This document shows, in pieces, positions 1-13,152 of a stretch of DNA of 13,616 nt. Source of the DNA: a candidate division TA06 bacterium SM23_40 (GTDB lineage Bacteria; LJUI01; SM1-40); assembly GCA_001303705.1 (NCBI GenBank), contig LJUI01000062.1, positions 1-13,616 on the forward strand, given 5' to 3'. Both the position numbers and the translations under genes were made by a program. Every line of letters starts with the position of its first letter. Position 1 is the first letter of the stretch. A model generated the notes under the pieces. The model was given only the letters and a program-made list of their open reading frames with translations, searched no databases and had not been told where the DNA came from.

Positions 1-707
1 ATCTTCTCTCCGGCGCTGTAGCGCTCGAGCACACCCTCATCGTAGTGGGAAATCGCCTCCAACAGTCCTTCCCGGTCTCGGCGAGCCCGGTCGACCAGAT
101 CCCGCGGGATCTCCTCCTCGTGGAATGTCGCTCCCTGTGTCGACTCGTCGTAGACGACGGCCTTCATTTTGATGAGATCGATTATCCCGGCGAAGAGATC
201 CTCACTCCCGATCGGCAGTTGGATCGGCACCGGATGTGCTCCCAGTCGAGTGCGCATCATCGATACCGCCTGGTCGTAGTCCGCACCCACTCTGTCCATC
301 TTGTTTATGAATGCGACACGCGGTATCCGATACCGGTCTGCCTGGCGCCAGACGGTCTCAGACTGCGGCTCCACCCCTCCCACCGCGCAGAAGATAACCA
401 CCGCCCCATCGAGAACACGCAGGGAACGTTCGACTTCCACCGTGAAATCGACATGTCCCGGTGTGTCGATGATATTGATGCGATAATCCCTCCAGAAGCA
501 CGTGGTGGCCGCTGACGTGATGGTGATGCCACGTTCCTTCTCCAGTTCCATCCAATCCATCGTGGCAGCGCCATCATCAACCTCCCCGATGCGATGGACA
601 CGACCCGTATAGAACAGAATCCGCTCTGTCGTCGTCGTCTTGCCGGCGTCGATATGAGCCATGATCCCGATGTTGCGAATGCTCCGCAGGCGTTGTCCAT
701 CTTTCAT
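1..707 (-). CDS. fusA: Elongation factor G, N-terminal part (cut by window edge)
   Basis: EF-G is the GTPase that drives translocation of tRNA and mRNA on the ribosome. About 235 codons are visible, roughly a third of the usual 700 residues; the rest lies beyond position 1. The G domain is intact: G1 AHIDAGKT at residues 17-24, switch I around [12 protein letters not shown]3 DTPGH, then [14 protein letters not shown] and G4 NKMD. The ATG at 705-707 gives [20 protein letters not shown], which matches EF-G amino termini. A GGAGAGGA stretch lies about 10 nt upstream. A nearby ATG inside that stretch is in another frame. The gene follows rpsG after 96 nt, the usual str operon order, so this is the canonical housekeeping copy. 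No defect is seen. Confidence 0.97.
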   Translation of the reverse strand, partial: MKDGQRLRSIRNIGIMAHIDAGKTTTTERILFYTGRVHRIGEVDDGAATMDWMELEKERGITITSAATTCFWRDYRINIIDTPGHVDFTVEVERSLRVLDGAVVIFCAVGGVEPQSETVWRQADRYRIPRVAFINKMDRVGADYDQAVSMMRTRLGAHPVPIQLPIGSEDLFAGIIDLIKMKAVVYDESTQGATFHEEEIPRDLVDRARRDREGLLEAISHYDEGVLERYSAGEK

Positions 708-803
708 AACCCGACATCCTCTCCACGACCATCTGAGACGTACTTCCCATCCGACGCCAACCTTTCCCCCGGACAGGCACTCACTACGGCCGCCCGAAGT
801 GTC

Positions 804-1274
804 CTACCAGCGGTAATGGGCGAACGCCTTGTTCGCTTCGGCCATCCGGTGTGTATCTTCACGCTTCTTGATCGCCGCCCCCTCCCTCTTCGACGCGGCG
901 ATGAACTCGTTAGCCAGCCGCTCTCTCATCGTGTGCTCAGGACGGGCCTTCGCCGATGTAATAAGCCACCGGATCGCAAGGGCTATCTGCCGCTCCGGCC
1001 TGACCTCGACAGGCACTTGATAGGTGGCTCCACCAACGCGGCGGGGTCGTACTTCGAGAATCGGCTTCACGTTGTTCACCGCCTTCTCGAAGACCCCGAG
1101 GCCGTCCTGCTTAGTCTTCTCCTCAATGAGACCGAGGGCACCATAAAAGATACGTTCGGCCAGGCTCTTCTTCCCCCGTCTCATGACGTTGTTGATGAAC
1201 TGGGTGACCAGCACGCGACCATATTTCGGATCTGGCAGGAGTTCGCGACGTACCGAACGCTTTCTTCTTGGCAT
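804..1274 (-). CDS. rpsG: 30S ribosomal protein S7
   Basis: S7 nucleates assembly of the 30S head by binding the 3' major domain of 16S rRNA and contacts tRNA at the E site. The protein is 156 aa, the family's usual length, from MPRRKRS to AFAHYRW. Typical blocks are visible: [39 protein letters not shown] and [20 protein letters not shown]. An upstream in-frame ATG would add MFEGVF, but the start at 1272-1274 is chosen because GAGGGAG lies 5 nt before it and the protein then begins like its homologues. It sits between rpsL (66-nt gap) and fusA (96-nt gap). In E. coli S7 represses its own operon through the rpsL-rpsG spacer; I could not recognise an equivalent fold here. Confidence 0.98.
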   Translation of the reverse strand: MPRRKRSVRRELLPDPKYGRVLVTQFINNVMRRGKKSLAERIFYGALGLIEEKTKQDGLGVFEKAVNNVKPILEVRPRRVGGATYQVPVEVRPERQIALAIRWLITSAKARPEHTMRERLANEFIAASKREGAAIKKREDTHRMAEANKAFAHYRW

Positions 1275-1340
1275 AAAAACTCCCTCAAACAAGGCGGCTC
1301 AGTCAATGACGCCATCAAATGCCCACACAGCCGACTCGAC

Positions 1341-1730
1341 TCATGTGGCTGCTGGCCGCGCCTTGGGGCGCTTCGCTCCGTAGAGAGAACGCCCCCGACG
1401 GCGCTCCTCCACGCCGCCAGTGTCGAGCACCCCACGAATGATGTGGTAACGCACTCCGGGAAGGTCTTTCACACGTCCGCCGCGAATGAGCACGATCGAG
1501 TGCTCCTGGAGGTTGTGGCCCTCCCCGGGGATATATGCGCTGACCTCAAAACCATTCGTCAGTCTCACCCTCGCCACCTTGCGAAGCGCGGAATTCGGCT
1601 TCTTAGGGGTCGTCGTATACACCCGGGTGCAGACGCCTCTTCTCTGCGAACAGCGCACCAGTGCTGGAGCCTTCGTCTTCTTCTTGATCTTCTTGCGGCC
1701 CTTCCGGACGAGCTGATTGAGCGTTGGCAT
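1341..1730 (-). CDS. rpsL: 30S ribosomal protein S12
   Basis: S12 lies at the decoding centre and helps control accuracy of tRNA selection. The protein is 129 aa and starts [14 protein letters not shown]. The segments [11 protein letters not shown] (about 41-51) and [13 protein letters not shown] (84-96) carry the lysines corresponding to E. coli K42 and K87, so the streptomycin-sensitive form is present; Asp89 corresponds to the residue methylthiolated by RimO in some bacteria. The ATG at 1728-1730 is preceded by GAGGGGA only 4 nt away; an upstream in-frame ATG adding MRGEC is less likely. A 5-bp hairpin (CTCGC, loop CTT, GCGAG; 1739-1751) overlaps the first bases of that ribosome binding site. 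The 40-nt gap to rpoC contains no terminator, so readthrough from the rif genes into the str genes is expected. Confidence 0.98.
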   Translation of the reverse strand: MPTLNQLVRKGRKKIKKKTKAPALVRCSQRRGVCTRVYTTTPKKPNSALRKVARVRLTNGFEVSAYIPGEGHNLQEHSIVLIRGGRVKDLPGVRYHIIRGVLDTGGVEERRRGRSLYGAKRPKARPAAT

Positions 1731-1770
1731 ACATTCCCCTCGCAAGGCGAGCCGGATCGGCCGAGCCTAT

Positions 1771-5844
<4,074 letters not shown>

Positions 5845-5927
5845 TTGTCAACACCTCCAATACCCACCGGGCCTCGCAATGCCTCCGCACTGTCTGCAAT
5901 GCAGGCCGAGGGCGGGTTTCTGTGGTG

Positions 5928-8900
5928 TCATTCTTCACCTTCCAACTCGACATCGAGGCAGAGCCCTTGCAGCTCTTTGACCAACACGTTGAATGACGCT
6001 GGAAGACCAGGTTCAGGTGGATTTTCGCCCTTGACGATAGCCTCGTACAGCTTCGACCTTCCCATCACGTCGTCGGACTTCACTGTGAGCAACTCCTGGA
6101 GAGTGTAGGCCGCACCGTACGCCTCGAGCGCCCAGACCTCCATCTCGCCGAATCGCTGCCCGCCGAATTGCGCTTTGCCTCCCAGGGGCTGCTGGGTAAT
6201 GAGAGAATAGGGCCCGATCGCTCGAGCGTGGATCTTGTCGTCGACCATATGAGAGAGCTTCAGCATGTAAATGAAGCCGACGGTGATCTCCTCATCGAAG
6301 GGCTCGCCCGTTCTCCCGTCGTACAGTATCGACTTCCCGCCTTCCGGCAGCCCGGCTTCTCCGAGCAGCTCCTTGATTTCTTTAATAGTAATGCCTTCGA
6401 AGACGGGGGAGGCGATCCTCATGCCCAGTACGTCTGCAGCCCACCCGAGGTGGGTTTCCAGGATCTGGCCCACATTCATCCGCGACGGCACACCGAGCGG
6501 GTTCAGAATGATCTGCACCGGCGTCCCGTCCGGAAGATACGGCATGTCCTCCTCGGGCACGACCTTGGCAACAACTCCCTTGTTCCCGTGGCGACCAGCG
6601 ATCTTGTCACCAACCGCGAGCTTCCTCTTCTGTGCGACGAAGACCTTCACCACCTTCAGAACCCCGTGGGGCAGTTCATCGCCGTGAACCAGCTTCTCTA
6701 TCTCGTTCTCCAGTTCTCTCTCTTTCGCGACCCTCGCTTCCCTTGCCCTCTCGATTATTTCGAACATCTCTCGATTCACGGAAGTAGTGCGGACAAACTT
6801 CTCTGGGAGGTCGATGTTGTCCCACTCGATCTTCCCTAGAACATGTTCACTGAATTTACCGCCTTTCCGGACGGCGACCCCGGCATCAATGGTGCGAATC
6901 GTGCTCAGAGCTGTCCTTCCGATGAGAAGGTCTCGTATGATCTCATTGCGCCTCTCGAGTATGGCGTCGATTTTCCCCTTGTATTCCTTCTTGATCCGGG
7001 CCGTCTTCTTGCGTTCTACCTTCCTCGTCAGCGCGGCTTGATCGCGTCGTGAGAACATCCGCACATCCACAACGATTCCCTCGACGCCAGGCGGAACGCG
7101 GAGAGAGCTATCGCGTACGTCGCTTGCCTTTTCTCCGAAGATGGCCCGTACAAGACGCTCCTCCGGAGTCAATTCCGTCTCGCCCTTGGGCGAGATCTTG
7201 CCGACGAGGATATCATCCGGGCCGACCTCGGCGCCGACCCGTACGATGCCGTCCTCATCGAGATCCTTCAGTGCCTCTTCACCGACATTGGGGATTTCGC
7301 GCGTGATCTCCTCGGGGCCAAGCTTCGTCTCCCGCACCTGCACCTCGAACTCCTCGATGTGAATCGAAGAGAACCTGTCCTCCCTGATGAGCTTCTCGCT
7401 CACGACGATAGCATCCTCGAAGTTGTACCCACCCCACGGCATAAACGCTATGAGAACGTTCGTCCCGAGCGCCAGTTCGCCATTCCTCGTCCCGGGGCCA
7501 TCGGCGATGACACTCCCCGCACTCACGTGGTCCCCCTCGCGTACGATCGTCCGCTGATTGATGCACGTGTCCTGGTTCGACCGCCGAAACTTCACGAGCC
7601 TGCGCACCAGAAATTCCTCGGACGAAAACGGGTCGGTGCTCACGTCCCGACTGTCGGGCCGAATCCATATCTCACCCGCAGTCGCCCGTACAACCGTTCC
7701 ACTCACGGGAGACGTGACGAGGGCACCCGAGTCGATCGCGACCTTCTCCTCGATTCCCGTACCGACAATCGGCGATTCGCTGACAAGGAGGGGCACTGCC
7801 TGTCGTTGCATGTTCGATCCCATCAGTGCCCGGTTTGCGTCATCGTGTTCCAGGAAGGGAATCAGTGCGGCGGCAACGCTGACGAGCTGCATGGGCGAAA
7901 CATCGATGAAATCGACCTCTTCCGGTGTGACAACCGGGAAATCCCCTCGCCGCCTCGCAAGCACCCGCTCAGCGCATATTCTGTTGGTCGAATCGAGCGG
8001 CGCGTTCGCCTGCGCGATTGTGTACTGGTCCTCCTCGTCCGCCGTAAGGTAGACGATCTTGCCAGTGACTCTCCCCTTGCGCACCTGCCGATACGGCGTT
8101 TCGATGAAGCCATACTCGTTGACCCGAGCATAGGTGCTCAGCGATGAGATGAGGCCGATATTCGGACCCTCAGGTGTCTCAATAGGGCAGATCCGACCGT
8201 AATGAGAATGGTGTACGTCACGCACCTCGAACCCCGCCGTCTCCCGAGTCAGGCCCCCGGGGCCGAGAGCAGAGAGACGACGCTTATGTGTCAGTTCCGC
8301 CAGCGGGTTAGTCTGCTCCATGAACTGGGATAGCTGACTCGATGCAAAGAAGCTCATGATGATGCTCTGGATCATGCGGGCATTGACCAGGTCCTGAGGC
8401 GTAATCTTCTCGTTGCCGCGCAGGGTCATCTTCTCGCGAATCGTCCGGGCCATCCGGGACAATGCCAGACTGAACTGGTTCGCCAGAAGCTCACCAACGC
8501 ATCGCACGCGTCTATTGCCGAGATGGTCGATGTCATCGACCGTCCCCTTACCCTCACGGAGCTGGAACAGATACCGGATTGTCGCGACCAGGTCTTCCGG
8601 CGTCAGGGTGGTCCTGTCACCGGGGGTGTCGAGCCCGAGGCGCCGGTTTATCTTATACCGACCCACGCTTCCCAGGTTGTAACGTCTGGGACTGAAGAAT
8701 AGCTTGTCAAAGAAACTCTGTGCCGCCTCCAGGCTCGGAGGTGATGTCGATCTCATCAATAGGTATATCTTGGAAAGCGCTCGCTCTGCTGACCGAGTGT
8801 CGTCCTTGTTGATCGTGTTCTGGAGCAGCTCAGTCTCGACAGCTGTCTCCTCGAGAACCTCGACGGTCTTGATTCCCCCACCCTTACACCGTGCCAGGAT

Positions 8901-9704
8901 CGATGGGGCGATCGTCTCATTGGCCTCCGCAATGACCTCTCCGGTTTCCTGATCGATGACGTCCTCAGCGAGGATCCTCCCGAGGAGCGGTGAAGTGTCT
9001 TCGGACTGCGAGGCTACAATTCGTGCCCTCTTCGTGTTGAAGAAGAGCTTGAGAATGTCAGAGTTAGAAGGATATCCAAGCACGCGGAGCAAGAGCGATG
9101 CAGGAAGCTTTCGGCGGCGATCGATATGCACATACATGATATCGTTCGCATCGATGCTGAACTCGACCCATGATCCCCGGTATGGTATGATCTGTGCCGA
9201 GTAGAGCTTCTTTCCGCTGGTGTGTATGTCCTCAGAGAAGAAGGTTCCCGGCGACCGATGAAGCTGACTTACGATGACCCGCTCGACACCGTTCACGATG
9301 AACGAACCGCGATCAGTCATAAGGGGAAGCTCGCCGAGGAACACCCACTGCTCAATGACGTCCTTGGGGCGTCTTTCCCCCTGGACATCCTCACGCGTCA
9401 CCAGGCGCATCTCCGCCTTGAGTGGGGCTGCATAGGTCGCCCCCTTGTCCTGGCATTCGTCGACGTTGTACTTCGGCTGACCGAGCTGATAACTCACGAA
9501 CTCCAGGGAGAACTTACCGTGGATATCCTCAATCGGGAAGATCTCGTTGAATATCCCCTGTAGTCCTTCATCACGCCGTTGGTCAGGCAGAACGTCCGCC
9601 TGTAGAAAAGCACGGAATGAATCCAGCTGTACATCGAGGAGATTCGGAATCTCCAAGATGGAGCCGATCTTCGCGTACTCGGTCCTAATGTCACGGCTCG
9701 GCAT
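5928..9704 (-). CDS. rpoB: DNA-directed RNA polymerase subunit beta
   Basis: The beta subunit forms the second half of the polymerase cleft and the rifampicin pocket. The protein is 1258 aa, between Bacillus-type and E. coli-type lengths, with an SI1-like insertion (about 218-345) and an SI2-like charged helical region (about 890-1007). The rifampicin cluster runs from SSQLSQF near 455 to SALGPGG near 484: His473 and Ser478 match E. coli H526 and S531, while Glu463 replaces D516. NFEDAI (761-766) and [12 protein letters not shown] (1032-1043) carry the conserved acidic residues and the two NTP-contacting lysines. The C-terminal clamp part ([20 protein letters not shown] onward) is complete. 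The ATG at 9702-9704 has GGGAGG 5 nt upstream. It lies 78 nt after rplL and 83 nt before rpoC. Confidence 0.99.
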   Translation of the reverse strand: MPSRDIRTEYAKIGSILEIPNLLDVQLDSFRAFLQADVLPDQRRDEGLQGIFNEIFPIEDIHGKFSLEFVSYQLGQPKYNVDECQDKGATYAAPLKAEMRLVTREDVQGERRPKDVIEQWVFLGELPLMTDRGSFIVNGVERVIVSQLHRSPGTFFSEDIHTSGKKLYSAQIIPYRGSWVEFSIDANDIMYVHIDRRRKLPASLLLRVLGYPSNSDILKLFFNTKRARIVASQSEDTSPLLGRILAEDVIDQETGEVIAEANETIAPSILARCKGGGIKTVEVLEETAVETELLQNTINKDDTRSAERALSKIYLLMRSTSPPSLEAAQSFFDKLFFSPRRYNLGSVGRYKINRRLGLDTPGDRTTLTPEDLVATIRYLFQLREGKGTVDDIDHLGNRRVRCVGELLANQFSLALSRMARTIREKMTLRGNEKITPQDLVNARMIQSIIMSFFASSQLSQFMEQTNPLAELTHKRRLSALGPGGLTRETAGFEVRDVHHSHYGRICPIETPEGPNIGLISSLSTYARVNEYGFIETPYRQVRKGRVTGKIVYLTADEEDQYTIAQANAPLDSTNRICAERVLARRRGDFPVVTPEEVDFIDVSPMQLVSVAAALIPFLEHDDANRALMGSNMQRQAVPLLVSESPIVGTGIEEKVAIDSGALVTSPVSGTVVRATAGEIWIRPDSRDVSTDPFSSEEFLVRRLVKFRRSNQDTCINQRTIVREGDHVSAGSVIADGPGTRNGELALGTNVLIAFMPWGGYNFEDAIVVSEKLIREDRFSSIHIEEFEVQVRETKLGPEEITREIPNVGEEALKDLDEDGIVRVGAEVGPDDILVGKISPKGETELTPEERLVRAIFGEKASDVRDSSLRVPPGVEGIVVDVRMFSRRDQAALTRKVERKKTARIKKEYKGKIDAILERRNEIIRDLLIGRTALSTIRTIDAGVAVRKGGKFSEHVLGKIEWDNIDLPEKFVRTTSVNREMFEIIERAREARVAKERELENEIEKLVHGDELPHGVLKVVKVFVAQKRKLAVGDKIAGRHGNKGVVAKVVPEEDMPYLPDGTPVQIILNPLGVPSRMNVGQILETHLGWAADVLGMRIASPVFEGITIKEIKELLGEAGLPEGGKSILYDGRTGEPFDEEITVGFIYMLKLSHMVDDKIHARAIGPYSLITQQPLGGKAQFGGQRFGEMEVWALEAYGAAYTLQELLTVKSDDVMGRSKLYEAIVKGENPPEPGLPASFNVLVKELQGLCLDVELEGEE

Positions 9705-9715
9705 CTTGTCCTCCC

Positions 9716-9737
9716 GCTGGCACGCTCTAGCGCCAGC
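9716..9737 (-). other. Hairpin directly in front of the rpoB ribosome binding site
   Basis: On the transcribed strand GCTGGCGC pairs with GCGTGCCAGC-side bases to give an 8-bp stem (one G-U pair) with a 6-nt loop TAGAGC. The stem ends on the base before GGGAGGACAAG-ATG, the rpoB Shine-Dalgarno and start. No U-run follows, so it is not an intrinsic terminator. Possible roles, by inference only, are a processing site (E. coli has an RNase III site in its much longer rplL-rpoB spacer) or a control of rpoB translation. Confidence 0.5.
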
Positions 9738-9782
9738 CCAGAACCGACATCTGAAGAGGAGGCAGCCTCATCGGAACCAGTT

Positions 9783-10205
9783 CTACTTCACCTCGACAGT
9801 GGCGCCGACCTCTTCCAGCCTGCGTTTGATGTCGTCGGCCTCTTCCTTCGGGATCGCTTCCTTGACCGGCTTCGGTGCACCATCAACGAGATCCTTGGCC
9901 TCTTTGAGGCCCAGCCCGGTAATCGCTCTGATCTCCTTGATAACCTGGATCTTTTTCTCACCGATTGCCGCCAGCACAACGGTGAATTCGGTCTTCTCCT
10001 CGCCAGCCTCGGGAGCCGCCCCACCGGCAGCCGGCACGTACGCCGCCTGCACTATGGGCGTGGCAGCCGTGACGCCGAACTTTTCCTCAAGCTCCTTCAC
10101 CAGTTCAGCCAGCTCGATGACGCTCATCGTCTCCAGGGCCTCGAGGATGGCCTCTTTGCCCGCCTTCTTCTTCGTTGTCCCCTTTGCCGCCTTGGTGGTG
10201 GCCAT
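9783..10205 (-). CDS. rplL: 50S ribosomal protein L7/L12
   Basis: L7/L12 forms the flexible multicopy stalk that recruits and stimulates translational GTPases. The protein is 140 aa. The N-terminal dimerisation and L10-binding helices (about 17-45, [20 protein letters not shown]) are followed by an Ala/Pro/Gly-rich hinge (about 48-68) and the C-terminal factor-binding domain (TEFTVVL to ATVEVK) with the conserved [20 protein letters not shown] segment. The first 16 or so residues ([17 protein letters not shown]) are a Lys/Thr-rich extension compared with E. coli. The ATG at 10203-10205 is preceded by GAGGAGAGAG about 6 nt upstream; a longer frame starting upstream lacks such a site and would overlap the gap hairpin. 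Stop is TAG. Confidence 0.97.
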   Translation of the reverse strand: MATTKAAKGTTKKKAGKEAILEALETMSVIELAELVKELEEKFGVTAATPIVQAAYVPAAGGAAPEAGEEKTEFTVVLAAIGEKKIQVIKEIRAITGLGLKEAKDLVDGAPKPVKEAIPKEEADDIKRRLEEVGATVEVK

Positions 10206-10240
10206 AACGTACTCTCTCCTCTTCAACAGTCGGATCCCGG

Positions 10241-10255
10241 TGGGCGGCTCGCCCA
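10241..10255 (-). other. GC-rich triloop hairpin between rplJ and rplL
   Basis: TGGGCG, loop AGC, CGCCCA form a perfect 6-bp stem in the 84-nt rplJ-rplL gap, about 35 nt before the rplL start. No U-run follows, so termination is unlikely. It may stabilise or mark the end of a processed rplL message, which must be made in excess over rplJ; this role is inference. Confidence 0.4.
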
Positions 10256-10289
10256 GCCTAGACGCCCAGGTGACTCGACATCCCAACGC

Positions 10290-10853
10290 TCACTCACTAT
10301 TCTCTTCCGTCCCGCCGCCTGCGGCCTCGTCCCCGGCAGCACCCTGTTGCTGAGCGATCTGGTCGAGCGTGGCGACGAAACGGCGAAGCAACTCCCGAAA
10401 CAGACCGGCAAACGAAGCGAGGGGAGCCGCCAGCCCTGAAACGAACTGAGCCAGGAGGACCTCACGAGGAGGCAGGTCGACGAGACGACCGACCTCTTCC
10501 GCGGTCAGAACTTCACCATCAAGATAGGCCCCCTTGAAGGCGGTCCGCTGGGCAGCATCAGCAAACTCGGCGATCACCTTGGCAGGTGCGATAGGATCCT
10601 CTTTTACAAAGACAAGTGCTGTCGGACCAACGATCAGCGGGAGCAGGGACTCGAAGCCGACCTGCTTGATGGCCAGCCGGCTGAGAGTATTTTTCGCGAC
10701 TCTGTATTCCACAGAGACTCCACGCAGCTTGGCACGCAACTCTGTCATTTGCCCGACGTTGAAGCCCGTATGATCGGCGATGAGGATTGCCTTCGCCGAC
10801 GAGAACTTCTCAGCGAGCTCCTGAACTCTTGCCTCCTTGACCTCCCTTGCCAT
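10290..10853 (-). CDS. rplJ: 50S ribosomal protein L10
   Basis: L10 anchors the L7/L12 dimers to the GTPase-associated centre of 23S rRNA. The protein is 187 aa: the globular rRNA-binding domain (about 1-130) contains ADHTGFNVGQMTELRAKLR, VEYRVAKNTLSRLA and GPTALVF, and the C-terminal helix FAGLFRELLRRFVATLDQIA (about 148-167) is where L7/L12 dimers attach. A low-complexity Gly/Ala/Glu tail of about 18 residues follows, making it longer than the 165-aa E. coli protein. The ATG at 10851-10853 has a modest AGGTG 4 nt upstream. The gap from rplA is only 44 nt, too short by itself for a classical L10 leader, so any L10 autoregulatory fold would need to include the end of rplA. Confidence 0.97.
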   Translation of the reverse strand: MAREVKEARVQELAEKFSSAKAILIADHTGFNVGQMTELRAKLRGVSVEYRVAKNTLSRLAIKQVGFESLLPLIVGPTALVFVKEDPIAPAKVIAEFADAAQRTAFKGAYLDGEVLTAEEVGRLVDLPPREVLLAQFVSGLAAPLASFAGLFRELLRRFVATLDQIAQQQGAAGDEAAGGGTEENSE

Positions 10854-10897
10854 TTCGCACCTACCGTCTGCTACTCTGCTGAAACAGGGACGTGACG

Positions 10898-11605
10898 TCA
10901 GCGGAATGAACCCAGCACTTCCTGGACGTCGACTCTCACACTCGGTCCCATCGTCGATGAGACGTGGATGCGCCTGAGGTACTGCCCCTTGGCTGCTGCC
11001 GGCTTGCTCCGAATCACCTCGCCGAGGAAGGTATGAGCGTTTTCCACGAGCTGATCGGTCCCGAACGATACTTTCCCGAGCGGGGCATGCACGATGCCCC
11101 CCTTGTCGGCGCGGTACTCGATCCTGCCCCGTCTGAGATCTTTGACCGCCTTTGCTACGTCGAACGTGACCGAGCCGGTCTTCGGATTCGGCATCAGTCC
11201 ACGGGGCCCCAGGATACGCCCCAGCTTTCCGACATCACTCATCACATCGGGCGTGGCGACCACTGCATCGATATCGGTCCACCCGCCCTGTATCTTCTCT
11301 ATGAACTCCTGATGGCCGACGTAGTCCGCGCCCGCCTCACGGGCCTCCTCTTCCTTCTGGCCCTTAGTCAGCACCAGGACCCGTACGGCGCGTCCGGTGC
11401 CATTGGGGAGGACGATCGCCCCCCTGATCATCTGATCCGATCTCTTTGTGTCGATGCCGAGACTCACCGCGATCTCGACAGTCTCGTCGAAGTGGACGCT
11501 GGCCATGCGCTTAACCAGATCGAGCGCGTCTCTCAGAGGATAGAGCTGCCCCGACTCTAGCTGCGTGCATGCCTCGCGGAATCGCTTCCCTCTCTTCACT
11601 TCCAT
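10898..11605 (-). CDS. rplA: 50S ribosomal protein L1
   Basis: L1 forms the mobile stalk that helps release tRNA from the E site. The protein is 235 aa, the usual length. Visible blocks are [20 protein letters not shown] with [12 protein letters not shown] in the first domain, [20 protein letters not shown] and [12 protein letters not shown] in the inserted domain, and the closing [11 protein letters not shown]. The start is uncertain by two codons: ATG at 11603-11605 (GGAG 5 nt upstream) or GTG at 11597-11599 (GAGGGA 6 nt upstream), the latter giving the family-typical MKRGKRF. An upstream in-frame ATG adding ten residues is unlikely. It follows rplK after 46 nt; no terminator is seen between them. 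Confidence 0.97.
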   Translation of the reverse strand: MEVKRGKRFREACTQLESGQLYPLRDALDLVKRMASVHFDETVEIAVSLGIDTKRSDQMIRGAIVLPNGTGRAVRVLVLTKGQKEEEAREAGADYVGHQEFIEKIQGGWTDIDAVVATPDVMSDVGKLGRILGPRGLMPNPKTGSVTFDVAKAVKDLRRGRIEYRADKGGIVHAPLGKVSFGTDQLVENAHTFLGEVIRSKPAAAKGQYLRRIHVSSTMGPSVRVDVQEVLGSFR

Positions 11606-11651
11606 TCCCTCTCCGATGCAGCCTTGTTCCTCCACCTGCTGGCTGCTCGTG

Positions 11652-12080
11652 CTATACGTCCACCACCTCTACACCCATACTCCTCGCAGTCCCCTCGATA
11701 ATCCGGATCGCTGCTTCGAGAGTGGCCGCATTCAGATCGGGCCGCTTCTGTTCGGCTATCTCCCGCACCTGATCCCTGGTCACTCTTCCCACCTTCTCCC
11801 GGTTGGGCTCCCCGGATGCCTTCGCGATTCCCGCTGCGCGCTTGAGCAGTACGGCCGCAGGCGGCGTCTTCGTGATATAGGAGAACGATCGGTCCTGATA
11901 GACAGTGATCACGACAGGGATCACAAGACCCTCCTGACCCTGAGTCTTGGCATTGAACGCCTTACAGAATTCCATGATGTTAACGCCATGCTGACCCAAG
12001 GCAGGTCCCACGGGCGGCGCCGGAGTCGCCTGCCCGGCCGGTATCTGCAGCTTTATCATTCCAACGACTTTCTTCGCCAA
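11652..12080 (-). CDS. rplK: 50S ribosomal protein L11 (TTG start)
   Basis: L11 is part of the GTPase-associated centre and is the target region of thiostrepton. With a TTG start at 12078-12080 the product is [16 protein letters not shown] and so on, 142 aa, exactly the family's length. This start is supported by GGGAGGGG 6 nt upstream and by the typical MAKKV beginning. The upstream in-frame ATG at 12131 would add [17 protein letters not shown], unlike any L11 terminus I know. The proline-rich N-terminal segment [20 protein letters not shown] contains the thiostrepton-site prolines, and the C-terminal rRNA-binding domain ends with [14 protein letters not shown]. The gap from nusG is 75 nt; in E. 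coli L1 represses rplKA at this leader, but I could not establish an L1 site here. Confidence 0.95.
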   Translation of the reverse strand: MAKKVVGMIKLQIPAGQATPAPPVGPALGQHGVNIMEFCKAFNAKTQGQEGLVIPVVITVYQDRSFSYITKTPPAAVLLKRAAGIAKASGEPNREKVGRVTRDQVREIAEQKRPDLNAATLEAAIRIIEGTARSMGVEVVDV

Positions 12081-12155
12081 CGCTATCCCCTCCCGGGACG
12101 CTCGATCAGACCGCCGCCCCCGACACGACAAACGACGGATCTGGGCCCTGACAGG

Positions 12156-12683
12156 TTAGATCGGCTGGACCTGGAGAAAATCGAGCTCGATCGGGGTCGT
12201 CCTTCCGAAGATCGTCACCATCACACGCAGCTTCTCTCGTTCGGGATATATCTCATCTACGACCCCGGTGAAGTCCGTAAACGGACCATGGGTGACCTTA
12301 ACGCTCTCACCGACCTTGAATGAGACCTCTGATGACGGCTTCGCGCGCTCGGTCTCGACATAGCTGAGAACGCGGTGCACCTCCTTCTCCTGGATCGGGT
12401 GCAACCTGGCTCTCGTTCCCAGGAAACTCGTAATTCCTGGAGTGGACGTGACGAGCTGAAGCGTGTCATCGTCCAGCTCCATCTCGACCAGGACATACCC
12501 GGGATATATCTGTTTTTCAACGGTGGTACGCTTACCTCCCTTGATCCTCGAGACGTCCTCGGTGGGAATGAGTATCCGCCCAAGCTTCTCGGCGACATCA
12601 CCTATTGCCGCCTGCTCCAGGAGCTTTTTCACCTTTTTCTCATGTCCCGGATATGTATGGATCACATACCACTTCTTTTCCAT
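12156..12683 (-). CDS. nusG: Transcription termination/antitermination factor NusG
   Basis: NusG binds the clamp of elongating RNA polymerase and couples it to Rho or to the ribosome. The protein is 175 aa, close to the 181 of E. coli. The NGN domain (about 1-115) shows WYVIHTYPGHEKKV and YPGYVLVEMELDD; the KOW domain (about 122-173) shows FKVGESVKVTHGPFTDFTG followed by IFGRTTPIELDFLQVQ. There is no large insertion between the domains. The ATG at 12681-12683 has a moderate GAGAGTG about 5 nt upstream. It ends in TAA, the only TAA stop among the genes here. It is 64 nt after secE, the standard secE-nusG pair. Confidence 0.98.
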   Translation of the reverse strand: MEKKWYVIHTYPGHEKKVKKLLEQAAIGDVAEKLGRILIPTEDVSRIKGGKRTTVEKQIYPGYVLVEMELDDDTLQLVTSTPGITSFLGTRARLHPIQEKEVHRVLSYVETERAKPSSEVSFKVGESVKVTHGPFTDFTGVVDEIYPEREKLRVMVTIFGRTTPIELDFLQVQPI

Positions 12684-12747
12684 AAAGACACTCTCTGCCT
12701 CTCAGCGACAATCGCGTTATCATCCAACAGGACCTCGGCCGTCTCAG

Positions 12748-12942
12748 TCAGCGGAGCACGAACTCGACAACGCGGGAGAAAAAGAAATCGACAAACCCAA
12801 TGAAGGCCGCCACGAGCAGCGACACGAAGATGACTACACCCGTCGAGTCGCGAAGTTCGTCCCTCGTCGGCCAGGTCACTTTCGAGAATTCGACTCTGGT
12901 CTCCTTGAGGAATCGCTTGCTACGTTGAAACCAGCGCATCAT
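12748..12942 (-). CDS. secE: Preprotein translocase subunit SecE
   Basis: SecE clamps the SecY channel in the inner membrane. The protein is 64 aa, the short single-span form. It has a basic amphipathic N-terminal part (RSKRFLKETRVEFSKVTWPT) with the hallmark KVTWPTRDEL, followed by one hydrophobic segment at about 34-54 (STGVVIFVSLLVAAFIGFVD) and a short tail. Two adjacent ATG codons (12940-12942 and 12937-12939) could serve as start; neither has a strong Shine-Dalgarno, only GCGGGT upstream, so translation may be modest or coupled to local structure. It lies downstream of tRNA-Trp and upstream of nusG. Confidence 0.95.
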   Translation of the reverse strand: MMRWFQRSKRFLKETRVEFSKVTWPTRDELRDSTGVVIFVSLLVAAFIGFVDFFFSRVVEFVLR

Positions 12943-12970
12943 TCGTACCCGCAGTCAGCCCTGCTGTTGT

Positions 12971-12989
12971 CTCGCCAGGATTCGGCGAG
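12971..12989 (-). other. Hairpin between tRNA-Trp and secE
   Basis: CTCGCC, a 7-nt loop GAATCCT, and GGCGAG form a perfect 6-bp stem in the 94-nt spacer, about 30 nt before secE. It is not followed by a U-run. It could protect the 5' end of the secE-nusG message left after tRNA 3' processing; this is inference. Confidence 0.35.
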
Positions 12990-13036
12990 GACGCTGCCCT
13001 GGAAACGCGAAGATCCGACCGGGTTGTGGCCGGCCC

Positions 13037-13113
13037 TGGCAGGCCTGGAGGGATTCGAACCCCCATCCCCCGGATTTGGAGTCCGGTGCTCTAGCCGTTA
13101 GAGCTACAGGCCT
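13037..13113 (-). tRNA. trnW: tRNA-Trp (anticodon CCA), CCA end encoded
   Basis: The 77-nt gene folds as a complete cloverleaf. The acceptor stem AGGCCTG pairs perfectly with CAGGCCT, the D arm has GCTC/GAGC, the anticodon stem CCGGA/TCCGG encloses CTCCAAA with anticodon CCA, the variable loop is GGGAT, and the T arm GGGGG/CCCTC (one G-U pair) encloses TTCGAAT. The discriminator is G, expected for tryptophan, and the CCA tail is encoded at 13037-13039. It lies inside the operon between rpmG and secE, so RNase P and 3' processing would cut the transcript here. Confidence 0.98.
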
Positions 13114-13152
13114 GCTTACTATCGACATCTACGCAGCGGGAAGCGACATAAG

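Noticed and set aside
305-700. 131-codon minus-strand frame beginning MDNACGAF
   Set aside because: It is out of frame with the EF-G G-domain motifs, which run from the ATG at 705-707 to the window edge.
1731-1770. Possible terminator between rpoC and rpsL
   Set aside because: The only stem is 5 bp and is followed by the rpsL ribosome binding site, not by a U-run.
12081-12155. Possible L1 operator in the nusG-rplK spacer
   Set aside because: I found no convincing mimic of the 23S L1-binding helix; a covariance search would be needed to decide.
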